64,000 nucleotides of DNA from an uncultured Lachnospiraceae bacterium (lineage in GTDB: Bacteria; Bacillota; Clostridia; Lachnospirales; Lachnospiraceae), in assembly GCA_937885345.1 (NCBI GenBank), contig CAKZZH010000132.1, positions 11,324 through 75,323 on the forward strand. The letters run 5' to 3'. Below the pieces are notes generated by a model that was not told where the DNA came from, ran no database searches, and was given only the letters and a program-made list of their open reading frames with translations. The translations under genes and the position numbers were made by a program. Positions 16,993 through 26,800 of the stretch are shown one piece after another (position 1 is the stretch's first letter; every line of letters begins with the position of its first letter).

Positions 16993-17862
16993 TTACTCTC
17001 TCGAAGTTCCGAAATAGGTTATGAGAAGCGCTCCGGGGCCCGAGTGCACGCCGATGCTGGGATTGATATTGGTTATGATTATTTCAACATCGCCAAACTC
17101 CTCTTTGATAGCCGCGGCAAGTTCGTTTGCATCCTCATCGGCATTGCCGTGAGCGATCCCGATACGTGTATTTACAGCCTTCCACTCGTCGGTTATTTTA
17201 CTCTTCATTGTATCAACGATATACCTGATAACCTTCTTCTTACCGCGAACGGTTCCTGTGGAAACGAGCTTATCCTCATTATTGATTATGAGGACGGGCC
17301 TTATTCCGAGAACGCTGCCTACAAATGCGGTACCCTTTGATACTCTTCCGCCTCTCTGAAGATGCTTGATATCATCGACAACAAGAAGGTGGCACATATG
17401 CTTACGATTGTCCTCAACCCATTTGATGACCTCGTCCATTGACTTGCCTTCTTCCTGCATGTCAACGGCCTTCATAACAATAATGGCCTCACCCAGAGAT
17501 GCGCTGCAGGTATCGACAACCTTAATGACTCTGTCCGGGAACTCTTCCATAAGCTCTTTGCCGACCATCTCTGCGGTATTGATACTTCCGCTAAGTGTCG
17601 CCGCGAAGCTCAAATATAAAATATCCTTGCCCTGCTCCAAAACAGCGCGGAATTTATCCTCACATACAGAAGGGTTAATAGCCTGGCTCTTGGGTTCCAC
17701 ACCGCCGCGCATCTGATCATAGAAATCGGCGGGATCCACGCCTTCGGCGCCTTCATAAGTAACATCTCCGATAAGAGTATACTGGGGAACCTGAACAAGC
17801 CCCTTCTCGATCACATACTCCTTTGCAAGATCCGAATCCGTGTCAGTAATAATTTGATACAT
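16993..17862 (-). CDS. DegV family fatty-acid-binding protein
   Basis: 289 residues with the DegV pattern: YQIITDTDSDLAKEY at the N-terminus, YLSFAATLSGSINTAEMV, VDDIKHLQRGGRVSK and the C-terminal NPSIGVHSGPGALLITYFG. DegV/FakB proteins hold an acyl chain and present it to the FakA kinase for phospholipid synthesis. The gene follows fabZ and fabK on the same strand, consistent with lipid metabolism. FakA is not in the window. Confidence 0.92.
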   Translation of the reverse strand: MYQIITDTDSDLAKEYVIEKGLVQVPQYTLIGDVTYEGAEGVDPADFYDQMRGGVEPKSQAINPSVCEDKFRAVLEQGKDILYLSFAATLSGSINTAEMVGKELMEEFPDRVIKVVDTCSASLGEAIIVMKAVDMQEEGKSMDEVIKWVEDNRKHMCHLLVVDDIKHLQRGGRVSKGTAFVGSVLGIRPVLIINNEDKLVSTGTVRGKKKVIRYIVDTMKSKITDEWKAVNTRIGIAHGNADEDANELAAAIKEEFGDVEIIITNINPSIGVHSGPGALLITYFGTSRE

Positions 17863-17922
17863 TTGATCTCTCCTTCAAATATAGAATATTTCATCCGAGC
17901 AAGTCCGTCCGGCAAAGCCTCA

Positions 17923-18348
17923 TCATCCGAGCGAAAATGTAAGCTCGGCGATAACCGCGATCTCGCCGTCAACCGTTGCTTTAGCGCTTCCTATTCCAAT
18001 AGGTCCCTTGCTCTTAATGATCTCACACTCAAGTCTGAGCCTGTCGCCGGGAACCACCTTACGCTTGAACTTGCAGGAATTGATTGCCGCAAAATAAGCA
18101 GTTTTGCCTCTATTCTCCGGCAATGATAATACAGCAACCGCACCGGTTTGTGCAAGTGCTTCCACCATCAGAACTCCGGGCATCACCGGTTCACCCGGAA
18201 AATGTCCCGCAAAAAAACTCTCATCATACGATATATTCTTATAGCCCACAGCCCTCACTCCGGGCTCAAGTTCCTCTATACAGTCCACCAGAAGAAAGGG
18301 ATGCCTGTGCGGCAAAATCTCCTGAAGTTCCTTAATACCCATTAACAT
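17923..18348 (-). CDS. fabZ: 3-hydroxyacyl-ACP dehydratase
   Basis: 141 residues from the ATG at 18348, which has GGAGG eight bases upstream; the longer frame would have no ribosome site. It dehydrates 3-hydroxyacyl-ACP in fatty-acid elongation. The hot-dog-fold motif [17 protein letters not shown] contains the catalytic histidine, and [20 protein letters not shown] carries the catalytic glutamate. It lies 62 bases after fabK without the rest of the fab cluster. Confidence 0.95.
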   Translation of the reverse strand: MLMGIKELQEILPHRHPFLLVDCIEELEPGVRAVGYKNISYDESFFAGHFPGEPVMPGVLMVEALAQTGAVAVLSLPENRGKTAYFAAINSCKFKRKVVPGDRLRLECEIIKSKGPIGIGSAKATVDGEIAVIAELTFSLG

Positions 18349-18410
18349 TTCATCGTCCTCCGTATGTGATGATCGGGTGCCGGTCGGCACAGGCAGACAC
18401 AGGTCGGCGC

Positions 18411-19340
18411 TTATTTATATGCGGCGACGGCTTCGTCCGCCTCTTTCATTATGTCTAAAATAATATCCCTGCAGCTCTTCTTGTCTTTGATAAGACCTGC
18501 GATCTGGCCGGCCATTACAGAGCCGCCCTGAACGTCTCCGTCGACCACCGCCTTGCGAAGCGATCCTGCGGTAAAACGCTCCATCTCCTCGACGGATACG
18601 CCCTCCTGCTCCATTTTAAGGTATTCCTTGGTCATTTTATTGCGGATGACACGGACGGGATGGCCCGTACTCATACCGGTAACAACGCTGTCGATATCGC
18701 TGGCAGCGATTATTCTGTCTTTGTAATTCTCGTGAATATTGGCCTCTGTTGAAGCGCAGAAACGTGTGCCGATCTGGACAGCCTCGGCTCCGAGCATCAT
18801 TGCAGCCGCAAATCCTCTTCCATCGGCGATCCCTCCGGCACCTATAACAGGTATGTCAACGGCATCGACTACCTGAGGAAGAAGCGCCATGGTGGTTATA
18901 CTGCCTATATGCCCGCCGCTTTCACAGCCCTCGGCAACAAGGGCATCTGCGCCGCTTCTGGCAAGCATCTTAGCCATAGCAACGGATGCTACAACAGGGA
19001 TAACTTTGACCCCTGCGTCCTTCCATAAAGAGATGAATTTACCGGGATTTCCGGCTCCGGTTGTAACCGCTGCCACATGCTCTTCGGCTGCAAGATGTGC
19101 AACCTCATCCGCATACGGACTCATAAGCATTATATTTATTCCGAAAGGTTTGTCCGTTACTTCTCGGACGCGCCTTACCATATCTCTTACAGTATCGGCC
19201 GGTGCCGTGGCACTACCTATGATTCCGAAACCGCCGGCGGCGGATACCGCTGCCGCAAGGTTGTTATCGGCAACCCATGCCATACCTCCCTGGATTATGG
19301 GATATTCAATACCAAGCAACTGTGTTATCCGGTTTTTCAT
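18411..19340 (-). CDS. fabK: Enoyl-ACP reductase II (flavoprotein)
   Basis: 309 residues of the NPD/2-nitropropane dioxygenase-like TIM-barrel family. [65 protein letters not shown] and [14 protein letters not shown] (FMN phosphate site) are typical of FabK. It reduces the enoyl-ACP made by FabZ, which is encoded next to it. The ATG overlaps the TGA of the AI-2E-family gene (ATGA). Confidence 0.92.
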   Translation of the reverse strand: MKNRITQLLGIEYPIIQGGMAWVADNNLAAAVSAAGGFGIIGSATAPADTVRDMVRRVREVTDKPFGINIMLMSPYADEVAHLAAEEHVAAVTTGAGNPGKFISLWKDAGVKVIPVVASVAMAKMLARSGADALVAEGCESGGHIGSITTMALLPQVVDAVDIPVIGAGGIADGRGFAAAMMLGAEAVQIGTRFCASTEANIHENYKDRIIAASDIDSVVTGMSTGHPVRVIRNKMTKEYLKMEQEGVSVEEMERFTAGSLRKAVVDGDVQGGSVMAGQIAGLIKDKKSCRDIILDIMKEADEAVAAYK

Positions 19341-20761
19341 TTTTGATCCTTTTTCTCTTTCTGTGCATTTTTGGCCGCGCGCTTCTCAAGTGCCCGTTTT
19401 ATACGGTTTCGCTTCTTATCTTCCTTCTGGGCGGCTATCCGGTCTTCCTCGAGTTTCTCCGCCTGATATGCCGCAAGGATCTCGGTCTTCTTACGAGCCT
19501 CAAGGCCCTTCTTAACAAGTCTTGTGATTATATCGTAGATAACCGCAAAGAGAGGAACGCCGATAAGCATTCCGGTAAAGCCCCACAAACCGCCGAAGAA
19601 AAGCACGGAGAACAGTACCCAGAAGCTCTGTACTCCCGTAGCCTCACCAAGGATCTTGGGTCCGAGAACATTTCCGTCAAACTGCTGCAAAACAATTATG
19701 ATTATTACGAAATACAAGCATTTTATCGGATCTACCATAAGTATGATGAACGCCGTAGGTATTGCACCGATAAAAGGTCCGAAGAACGGTATGATATTGG
19801 TGATACCGACAAATACGCTGACAAGTATCGCATAAGGAATTCTGAAAATAGTGCATACGATAAAGCAAAGTACACCGATTATCATGGAATCGATTATTTT
19901 ACCGTTGATGAAACCGTTGAACATCTTATCGCAATAATGTGCTTCATCAATGATTATCTTGGACCACTTGTCACTGAAGATACTGTTTATGATCATCTTG
20001 GACTGTCTTCTGAATTTGTGACGCTGGTGAAGGATATACACGCTCGATACAAGTCCGAAGAAAATATTCTTGGCAACCTCATACACGCTCTTGATCCCGG
20101 ATGTGAGCGTTGTCATGATCTTATTGCCGTCACTGCCGAAGGTATTGACAAGCAGTTTGGTGATCGTATTGCCCAGGTTGACGGATATCTCTTCAACCTG
20201 TGCACTGATCTCGGCGTTATTCTTTACTATGTCAAGATTCTTGACCCAGGCCATGCTCTTCTCGAATGCAGGATTAAACTCTCTGATAAGAGTCTGAATG
20301 GATGAAGAAAACTGCGGTATTACAAGATATATCAGGGAAGCGATGACTAGCAAAAATACTATCACCGAACAGGCAATGCTAAGGTTATGCACCCACTTAC
20401 CTGCCGCATCCCGGTTCTTCATCTTGACAAATGCTTTATTCAAAAGCTTCTCAAACAAGCGGCACAACGGGCGAAGCAAAAAAGCGATAACTCCGCCTAT
20501 CGCAAACGGCATCAGATTCTTCCATACAAGCGAAAGGAAATTGAAGAATGAATTGGATTTGAAGAAGCCGAAATACACCAGAAGAACGGCAAGTACCAAG
20601 AAGAATATGGTCATTGCCCACTTAAAATATGTACTGTCCCTCTTTCTCTTACGAGGTGCAGGATTCTCAGCCTCAGGAGTCGCACCCACAGCCGCAGAAG
20701 ATGCATTATCGTCCACCGCTGCCGCGGCCTGTGAAACCTCCGAATTATAATTCTCGCTCAT
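19337..20761 (-). CDS. AI-2E family (UPF0118) membrane protein
   Basis: 474 residues. An acidic N-terminal tail is followed by about eight membrane helices, including the family's FGITNIIPFFGPFIGAIPTAFI-like region (seen as VGITNIIPFFGPFIGAIPTA) near residue 320, and a long basic C-terminal tail rich in Lys/Arg/Glu. Members export small molecules or ions, and AI-2 export is shown only for a few. It is the first gene of the likely fabK-fabZ-degV operon, with a promoter just upstream. Confidence 0.88.
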   Translation of the reverse strand: MSENYNSEVSQAAAAVDDNASSAAVGATPEAENPAPRKRKRDSTYFKWAMTIFFLVLAVLLVYFGFFKSNSFFNFLSLVWKNLMPFAIGGVIAFLLRPLCRLFEKLLNKAFVKMKNRDAAGKWVHNLSIACSVIVFLLVIASLIYLVIPQFSSSIQTLIREFNPAFEKSMAWVKNLDIVKNNAEISAQVEEISVNLGNTITKLLVNTFGSDGNKIMTTLTSGIKSVYEVAKNIFFGLVSSVYILHQRHKFRRQSKMIINSIFSDKWSKIIIDEAHYCDKMFNGFINGKIIDSMIIGVLCFIVCTIFRIPYAILVSVFVGITNIIPFFGPFIGAIPTAFIILMVDPIKCLYFVIIIIVLQQFDGNVLGPKILGEATGVQSFWVLFSVLFFGGLWGFTGMLIGVPLFAVIYDIITRLVKKGLEARKKTEILAAYQAEKLEEDRIAAQKEDKKRNRIKRALEKRAAKNAQKEKKDQK

Positions 20762-20804
20762 TTCAATCCCTCTCTTTTACATGCAATTGATCGCAACATA
20801 AAAT

Positions 20805-20833
20805 ATTATACCCCAGCAAAGTGATACTTTCCA
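20805..20833 (-). promoter_or_regulatory. Promoter of the AI-2E-fabK-fabZ operon
   Basis: Minus strand TGGAAA (20833-20828), 17-bp spacer, TATAAT (20810-20805), about 44 bases before the start codon. Confidence 0.5.
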
Positions 20834-20913
20834 CAGAATTTTATTAAAATACTCCTTTTTTGCGTAGTTTTTATGTAAAAAAAGGTACACAAAACGGGTT
20901 TTTTAGAGTATAT

Positions 20914-20942
20914 TTTAATATGTGATGTTGCGCACATATAAT
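20914..20942 (+). promoter_or_regulatory. Possible promoter of the SBP-fucosidase-regulator operon
   Basis: TTTAAT (20914-20919), 17-bp spacer, TATAAT (20937-20942). The weak -35 suits an activator-dependent promoter; the imperfect dyad TGTGATGTTGCGCACA overlaps the spacer. Confidence 0.35.
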
Positions 20943-20964
20943 ATCACGACGATCAAGGATTCAA

Positions 20965-22698
20965 ATGGGGGCAATAATGAATTCAACACTTAGAAGAGCA
21001 ATCGGCATTACCGTGCTTACATCAGTTATGTTTACGGGATGTACATTCGGTACCTCCGAAAGTAAAAATGATGATTCAAACGATCTTCTGACACTCGATG
21101 TATTCGATGTATTCGCCAATTATCAAGGAATTCAGCAGGGCTGGTTTGCAGACGTGATCAGAGACAAATTCAATATTGAACTCAATATCATTGCGCCCAA
21201 TGTCAGCGGTAACGGCTCGTCTCTTTACGACAGCAGGTTTGCTGCCGGCAATCTCGGAGATATAATCATATGCGGCGCCGAAAACGGCCAGCTCGGAGAG
21301 CTTGTTGAGGCCGGGCTTCTCCTCGATATGACCGATTATATTATAACGCAGCCTTCTTACAGCACATATTCGTCCGCTATAATCGAAATGCGCGAAGCCT
21401 ATGATCTTAACGGAATCTATGCGCTTCCCATAGAACTTTCGATGGGTGATGCCTCAACATCCCGCGAGGGACTTGCGCCCAATTACGGCAACTATCTCCG
21501 CTGGGACTATTACAAGGCTTTAGGTTATCCCGAGATAAACACTCTTGAAGATCTTCCCGGAATTCTTGCATCAATGCAGGCTCTCGCCGAAAAAGAATAC
21601 GATGAGCCGGTATATGCCATTTCGTATTTCAACGATTGGAACGGAAATCTTCTGAACATAGCCAAGCAGCAGTGCTGTTTCTACGGATACGATGAGTTCG
21701 GCTTTGTGCTTATGAGCGCGGACGGAAGCGACTATCAGAATATTCTCGATCGTGATTCGCTCTATATAAGGTCGCTCAAATTCCTTAACAGCTGCTACAG
21801 GCTCGGGCTTGTTGATCCCGATTCCACCAGTCAGAATTATAACGATGCATATCTTAAATACTGTGACGGGCGCGTGCTTTACGCTCCCTGGCCCTGGATA
21901 AGTCAGGACGCATTTAATGTCGCCGCCAATCTTGAGCAGGGCAAGGGCTATGAATTCGTGCCCATTTCCGATGAAAAGGTCTATTCCTATGGTTGCAGCA
22001 ACAACGGTAATCAGCGAACCTTTATCGCTGTGGGAAGCAAAGTAAAGGATCCTCAGAGGGTTGTGGATTTTATCGCATGGCTCTACAGTCCCGAAGGCAT
22101 CGCCGCCAACGAGGCGGGTTCGTCCCAGTCTGCCGCCGGTCCCGAAGACCTTACCTGGACATATACAAATAACGGCCCCGTACTGACAGAGCTCGGCAAG
22201 GAGATTTTCTATAACGGAGACGCCGACATCCCCGACGACTGGGGTGGTCTCACTTGGAAGGACGGCATATCGACACTCAATGTCGTAACCGTCAACACCG
22301 TTGAAACCGATGATTACGGTTATCACTATTATTATAAAATGTGGGATTCGGTAATTCCTCTTGCTCAGTCGGAGATCGACAAGGAATGGGAAAGCAAATA
22401 CAGAGAAAACACCGTTATGAAGTATCTTATCGCAAACGATCAGCTGGCCGTGTCTCCCGGAGTAGATTTTACCGAAGAGACAAGAAGCACCGAGCTTTCC
22501 TCAATCCAGCTTCAGTGCAGTAAAATAATCGTTGATTACTCTCAGCAAATGATCTATGCGGAGGATGACAAAGAATTCTACGATCTGCTTCAGGCAATGT
22601 CTGACAGAGCGTATGTGCTCGGCTATGAAACGATTTATGAATTCGATCTCAAGAATGCAATGGCCAAGGGCGAGCTTATCAAGAAAGTTCTTAAATAA
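20965..22698 (+). CDS. Extracellular solute-binding lipoprotein (LplA-like)
   Basis: 577 residues. A lipoprotein signal ends at the lipobox VMFTGC (Cys about residue 26), followed by a type 1 solute-binding domain. It is clearly related to the 26801-28594 protein: both have a start like LANFSGYQTGWWAEIMKEKFG or FANYQGIQQGWFADVIRDKFN, and both keep NDWNGN/NDWDGN and CCFYGYDEFG/SCYYGYDEFG. Such proteins capture oligosaccharides for LplB/LplC-type permeases. No permease gene follows; GH29 and a response regulator do. The start could be the ATG at 20965 (AAGGA five bases upstream) or the one at 20977. Confidence 0.88.
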   Translation: MGAIMNSTLRRAIGITVLTSVMFTGCTFGTSESKNDDSNDLLTLDVFDVFANYQGIQQGWFADVIRDKFNIELNIIAPNVSGNGSSLYDSRFAAGNLGDIIICGAENGQLGELVEAGLLLDMTDYIITQPSYSTYSSAIIEMREAYDLNGIYALPIELSMGDASTSREGLAPNYGNYLRWDYYKALGYPEINTLEDLPGILASMQALAEKEYDEPVYAISYFNDWNGNLLNIAKQQCCFYGYDEFGFVLMSADGSDYQNILDRDSLYIRSLKFLNSCYRLGLVDPDSTSQNYNDAYLKYCDGRVLYAPWPWISQDAFNVAANLEQGKGYEFVPISDEKVYSYGCSNNGNQRTFIAVGSKVKDPQRVVDFIAWLYSPEGIAANEAGSSQSAAGPEDLTWTYTNNGPVLTELGKEIFYNGDADIPDDWGGLTWKDGISTLNVVTVNTVETDDYGYHYYYKMWDSVIPLAQSEIDKEWESKYRENTVMKYLIANDQLAVSPGVDFTEETRSTELSSIQLQCSKIIVDYSQQMIYAEDDKEFYDLLQAMSDRAYVLGYETIYEFDLKNAMAKGELIKKVLK

Positions 22699-22743
22699 TC
22701 GCTGCGACTAAGGTGACGCTGCGGCGCAAACAAGGAGAAGAAA

Positions 22744-24240
22744 ATGGCAAACAAAAACTACAATGCACTTAAGAAGAAATATCTCGCCAAGGTCGATAAA
22801 ACAATCGCCGAAGGCCCCTACAAGGATAACTGGGAGACACTTACCGATATGACGATTCCCGACTGGTTTATGAAAGCCAAGTTCGGTATCTTCATACATT
22901 GGGGGCTTTTCAGCGTTCCCGCGCACAATAACGAGTGGTATTCCCGTAACATGTACCAGAAGGATATGGAGGAATACAGTTACCACATCAAGACCTACGG
23001 TCCTCACAAGGACTTTGGATATAAGGATTTTATACCGATGTTCACCGCGAAGAAATTCTCCGCGAAGAAGTGGGTAAGCCTCTTTAAGAAGGCAGGTGCA
23101 AGATATATCGTTCCCGTTGCCGAGCATCACGACGGCTTCCAAATGTACGACAGCGATCTGTCGATATGGAACAGTGTTCAAATGGGCCCGAAGAGGGATG
23201 TGCTCGGCGAACTTAAAGAAGAAGCTGAGAAGCAGGGGCTCACATTCTGCACCTCCTCTCACAGGGCAGAACATCTCTGGTTTATGGGCGGCGGTAAGGA
23301 TTTTGAAAGCGATATCCACGAGCCGCTTCATGTCGGTGATTTCTACTGGCCTTCGACCAAGGAGCAACCCGACCAGACGGATATATACTCAAAGCCCTAT
23401 CCTACGCAGGAATTCCTCGATGACTGGCTTATCAGGACCTGCGAGCTTATCGATAAATATCAGCCAAAGATACTTTATTTCGACTGGTGGATCATGCACG
23501 ACGGATATAAGGACACCTTGAAAAAGATCGCCGCTTATTATTACAACAGCGGCCTCAAATGGGGATACAACACCGCGATCTGCTACAAGCACGAGGCTAT
23601 GGCCTTCGGAAGCGGGATCGTTGATGTGGAGCGGGGTAAATTTGCCGATGTAAAGCCCTACTACTGGCAGACCGATACAGCAATTGCCCATAATTCCTGG
23701 TGTTACACGACCAATCTCAGTTACAAGACCAGCCACGACATTATATGTTATCTTATCGATGTCGTTGCCAAGAACGGCAATCTCCTCTTAAATGTCGGCC
23801 CCAAAGCCGACGGAAGTATTCCCGACAAGGATATCGAGATTCTCACTGATATAGGTGCATGGCTTAAAACAAACGGCGAGGCCATCTACAACAGCAAGGT
23901 TTGGCGCTACTGCCAGGAAGGCCCCACCGCCGAAGTTGAAGGTAAATTCAGCGAAGGAAATGCATCCGGATATACCACCAAGGATTTCAGATTTACAGCC
24001 GGTCATGGTTGCATTTACGCCATAGCCCTCAAATTCCCCAAGAGCGGCAAACTCAACATCAAATCACTTGCCTTCTCGCATGATTCCAACAGCGCAAGCT
24101 TCCAGGGGATCATCACCAATGTCGAGATTCTCGGTTGCAAGAGCAGGATAAAATACAAGCACGACGCCAAGGGGCTTCACATTGATGCTTCCGGCTACAC
24201 AAACGATATGCCGGTGGTTATCAAGGTACATACAAAATAA
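22744..24240 (+). CDS. Alpha-L-fucosidase, family GH29
   Basis: 498 residues without a signal peptide, so it acts in the cytoplasm on imported oligosaccharides. Family marks are KFGIFIHWGLFSVPAHNNEWYSRNM, GARYIVPVAEHHDGFQMYDS and ILYFDWWIMHDG, where the Asp is the expected catalytic nucleophile, then NGNLLLNVGPKADGSIP. It removes terminal L-fucose; the linkage is not evident. The ATG follows AAGGAGAAGAAA, 45 bases after the binding-protein stop. Confidence 0.92.
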   Translation: MANKNYNALKKKYLAKVDKTIAEGPYKDNWETLTDMTIPDWFMKAKFGIFIHWGLFSVPAHNNEWYSRNMYQKDMEEYSYHIKTYGPHKDFGYKDFIPMFTAKKFSAKKWVSLFKKAGARYIVPVAEHHDGFQMYDSDLSIWNSVQMGPKRDVLGELKEEAEKQGLTFCTSSHRAEHLWFMGGGKDFESDIHEPLHVGDFYWPSTKEQPDQTDIYSKPYPTQEFLDDWLIRTCELIDKYQPKILYFDWWIMHDGYKDTLKKIAAYYYNSGLKWGYNTAICYKHEAMAFGSGIVDVERGKFADVKPYYWQTDTAIAHNSWCYTTNLSYKTSHDIICYLIDVVAKNGNLLLNVGPKADGSIPDKDIEILTDIGAWLKTNGEAIYNSKVWRYCQEGPTAEVEGKFSEGNASGYTTKDFRFTAGHGCIYAIALKFPKSGKLNIKSLAFSHDSNSASFQGIITNVEILGCKSRIKYKHDAKGLHIDASGYTNDMPVVIKVHTK

Positions 24241-24319
24241 AAGCGCTGCGGCGCGTAAGCGGCAAGCGAAAGCGGCCGCACGGCACAGGCACAACTATAT
24301 CGAAGGGACGGAAGAATTT

Positions 24320-25930
24320 TTGGAAACAGTATTTATAGCAGACGACGAGCAGGCCATTCGCGAAGGTCTCAAATACATAATCGACTGGGGCAAGCACGAT
24401 TATAAAATAATCGGGGACGCCTCTAACGGCGCCGATGCGCTGACCAAGATCGTAAGACTCAAACCCAGTCTTGTACTTATCGATATCCGTATGCCCAAAA
24501 TGCACGGTATAGAAGTTATCAAAGAGGCTAAGCAGCTCGGTTTTGAAGGCAAAGTCATAATCTTAAGCGGGTACTCGGATTTTAAATACGCTCAGGAAGC
24601 CATAAAGCTGGGAGTTGAATTTTACCTTACAAAGCCGATTGATGAGGAAGAACTTGAAAAGACCATCGACAAGCTTCACGACGACATTATCGCAGACAGG
24701 CAGAAATCTACGGCGATCATGCATTTTCAGGAAAAAGCAAGGCGTGAAATACTTGATGATATCATAAGCGGCACGGCTGTACTTTCAACGCTCGATCTGG
24801 GCGCGCTCGCGCTTACCGAGAATCTCTACCAGCTCGTAATATATGAGCAGTTTGAGCAGAAGGAGACGAGTATTCCCTATCAGTTTTCCGAACTTCTGCG
24901 CGTGACCAATGACCGCTCGGGTACTTTCGACCACCTTATCAAGGATGGCAAAAATGTCATTGTTTTAAAAGGCCGTTTTGCCCTCGATAAATTCAATCGT
25001 TTTCTGGATCACTACAATGATCAGGAACCCGAAAAAGGCAGTCCGCTCGATACTTTGTTCCTTGCTTACAGCAAGCCCGTAGCCAGCCTTGAGGAGCTTC
25101 CTTGGGCCTATGAACAGGTACGCTCGCTTATTTCCAGAAGATTCTTCTGTGAGCAGGGTCAGCACACTCTCGGCTACGATAATCTTCCGGATGCTTCGGC
25201 AAAGGACCGCATGCTCGGTGACGATCTCAAGAACCGCTTCAGCAAGCAGTTCGTTGATTACATACAGGCCTTCAACCGTAAAATGATCGCCTCAACCATA
25301 TATGACCTTACCGAACTTCTATTTAATGCGGACGCTCAGGTCAAGGATATAAGGCTCTTTGTGACTGATATTATTTTACAGGTTAAGAACACGATAAGCT
25401 CGAGCTACCCTTCCAACGACATTCCTTTCCCCAGCAATGCCGAGATCATAGGCGAGGTCGAGGCCAAATTCTATCTCTATGAGATAATGAATTACCTTAG
25501 TTCCATCTTCGAACTTATTATGAATTCCATCGGTAATTCCTCGAGAGACAGCATTCTCGATGACATACTTTACTATATCGATCACAATTATCAGAACAAT
25601 ATCAAGCTTGAGACAATTGCGCCGCTTTTCGGTTACAACAGTGCTTACCTCGGTAAAATATTCTCGAAAACCGTCGGTGAGAATTTTAATAATTATATAG
25701 ACAAGGTGCGAATCATGCACGCTAAGGAACTGATCGTCGACAACAAGCTCAAAGTCTATGAAATTGCCGAACAGATCGGTTATAAGAATGTGGATTATTT
25801 CCACAAGAAGTTCAAGAAATATGTTTCGCTCAGTCCGGCCGAATACCGCAAGAGAATCCTTGCCGGCGAAGAAGTGCCGGATATTCCGGGCGATGCTGTC
25901 GATAACAGCGATGAAGATCCCGAGGACTGA
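24320..25930 (+). CDS. Response regulator with AraC-type DNA-binding domain (YesN-like)
   Basis: 536 residues from a TTG start at 24320 (GGAAG five bases upstream); the longer open frame would begin inside the fucosidase gene. The receiver domain starts at TVFIADDEQAIREGLKYII, with phospho-acceptor Asp in LVLIDIRMPK and the conserved Lys in FYLTKPIDEEE. The C-terminal 100 residues hold two AraC helix-turn-helix units (IKLETIAPLFGYNSAYLGKIF and KVYEIAEQIGYKNVDYFHKKF). It likely activates this glycan locus. The usual YesM-type histidine kinase is not in the window. Confidence 0.9.
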   Translation: METVFIADDEQAIREGLKYIIDWGKHDYKIIGDASNGADALTKIVRLKPSLVLIDIRMPKMHGIEVIKEAKQLGFEGKVIILSGYSDFKYAQEAIKLGVEFYLTKPIDEEELEKTIDKLHDDIIADRQKSTAIMHFQEKARREILDDIISGTAVLSTLDLGALALTENLYQLVIYEQFEQKETSIPYQFSELLRVTNDRSGTFDHLIKDGKNVIVLKGRFALDKFNRFLDHYNDQEPEKGSPLDTLFLAYSKPVASLEELPWAYEQVRSLISRRFFCEQGQHTLGYDNLPDASAKDRMLGDDLKNRFSKQFVDYIQAFNRKMIASTIYDLTELLFNADAQVKDIRLFVTDIILQVKNTISSSYPSNDIPFPSNAEIIGEVEAKFYLYEIMNYLSSIFELIMNSIGNSSRDSILDDILYYIDHNYQNNIKLETIAPLFGYNSAYLGKIFSKTVGENFNNYIDKVRIMHAKELIVDNKLKVYEIAEQIGYKNVDYFHKKFKKYVSLSPAEYRKRILAGEEVPDIPGDAVDNSDEDPED

Positions 25931-25954
25931 TACGCCTGTAGCCGCTATCTGATC

Positions 25955-26608
25955 TTACTTGTCTGAATCATCTTCATCTTCAGGCGTCTTAGGTCTGACC
26001 GCGCCGCCCTCTTTCTCAATTTCACGGAAGAAACTCAGCGCAAAACCACTGATGGTCATCATTATAACACCGGGGCCCACCAGGGCTCCGATTATCATTG
26101 TTACCCTTGTAAACAGGAAGATGACAACTTCAATTGCAATAAGCACTACAAGAAGAATTGTCTTGCCGAAATATCTCATGGATATTCTCATGGAATTCTT
26201 GATCGTTCTGAAGACGGTATTATCATATCTCGCAAGAAGCGGATAGGTATACAGCATAGCGATCAGGAAGAGGAATATTGTAAGAAATACTATGATAAAA
26301 ACCCACAATTCATCACTCATTGAAACAAGGCTCAAATCCAGATATATTACAACGGCAAACAGCAGCGTTATCGGACTGAGAATAAAGCCGGGCTTCAGAT
26401 TCGCTTTAAACGCCTTAAAAAAGCCTCTTACAACATAGCCCTCATTCTCATCGAGCATTTTAAGGATAACGGTATATGCGGCGATTGTAGATACTCCAAT
26501 GGTTACAAGAGGGAGACTGCAAACAAACCATACCACATTAATCTTGATTATGTCCCACAATCTTGATAGGAATTTGTATAAAGGTCCGTCCGCACTAAAA
26601 AACTTCAT
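25955..26608 (-). CDS. YesL family membrane protein (DUF624)
   Basis: 217 residues from the ATG at 26608, which has GAGGAG eight bases upstream. It has five to six membrane helices and the family start FFSADGPLYKFLSRLWDIIKINVVWFVCSLPLVTIGVSTIAAY. YesL proteins are regularly encoded with LplABC-type sugar transporters and YesMN systems; the role is unknown. It converges on the response regulator gene and has its own promoter. Confidence 0.88.
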   Translation of the reverse strand: MKFFSADGPLYKFLSRLWDIIKINVVWFVCSLPLVTIGVSTIAAYTVILKMLDENEGYVVRGFFKAFKANLKPGFILSPITLLFAVVIYLDLSLVSMSDELWVFIIVFLTIFLFLIAMLYTYPLLARYDNTVFRTIKNSMRISMRYFGKTILLVVLIAIEVVIFLFTRVTMIIGALVGPGVIMMTISGFALSFFREIEKEGGAVRPKTPEDEDDSDK

Positions 26609-26638
26609 AGCTTGATCTCCTCGTAAACATATACTACC

Positions 26639-26667
26639 ATTATTCGCCAAAACACTTAAAATATCAA
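26639..26667 (-). promoter_or_regulatory. Promoter of the yesL-like gene
   Basis: Minus strand TTGATA (26667-26662), 17-bp spacer, AATAAT (26644-26639). Confidence 0.5.
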
Positions 26668-26695
26668 GTAAAACAAGTTATTCCCCGTCCAATAA

Positions 26696-26745
26696 AAGCA
26701 GGTTATATTGAACCGATATGTCACCGATACCAATATAACCTGCTT
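26696..26745 (-). terminator. Terminator after the LplA-like binding protein
   Basis: A 15-base-pair perfect stem (AAGCAGGTTATATTG with its complement) encloses a 20-base loop that carries the 7-base word ACCGATA twice. TTTTATT follows on the minus strand. Confidence 0.85.
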
Positions 26746-26800
26746 ATGTTTATCCTTTAATTAACCACACGTTAACCCGATTACTGTCATCTGATGATAA

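Noticed and set aside
24182..24319. Extended N-terminus for the response regulator, beginning inside the fucosidase gene
   Set aside because: The extension is basic low-complexity sequence from the GC-rich spacer, and the receiver domain begins right after the TTG at 24320, which has a ribosome site.
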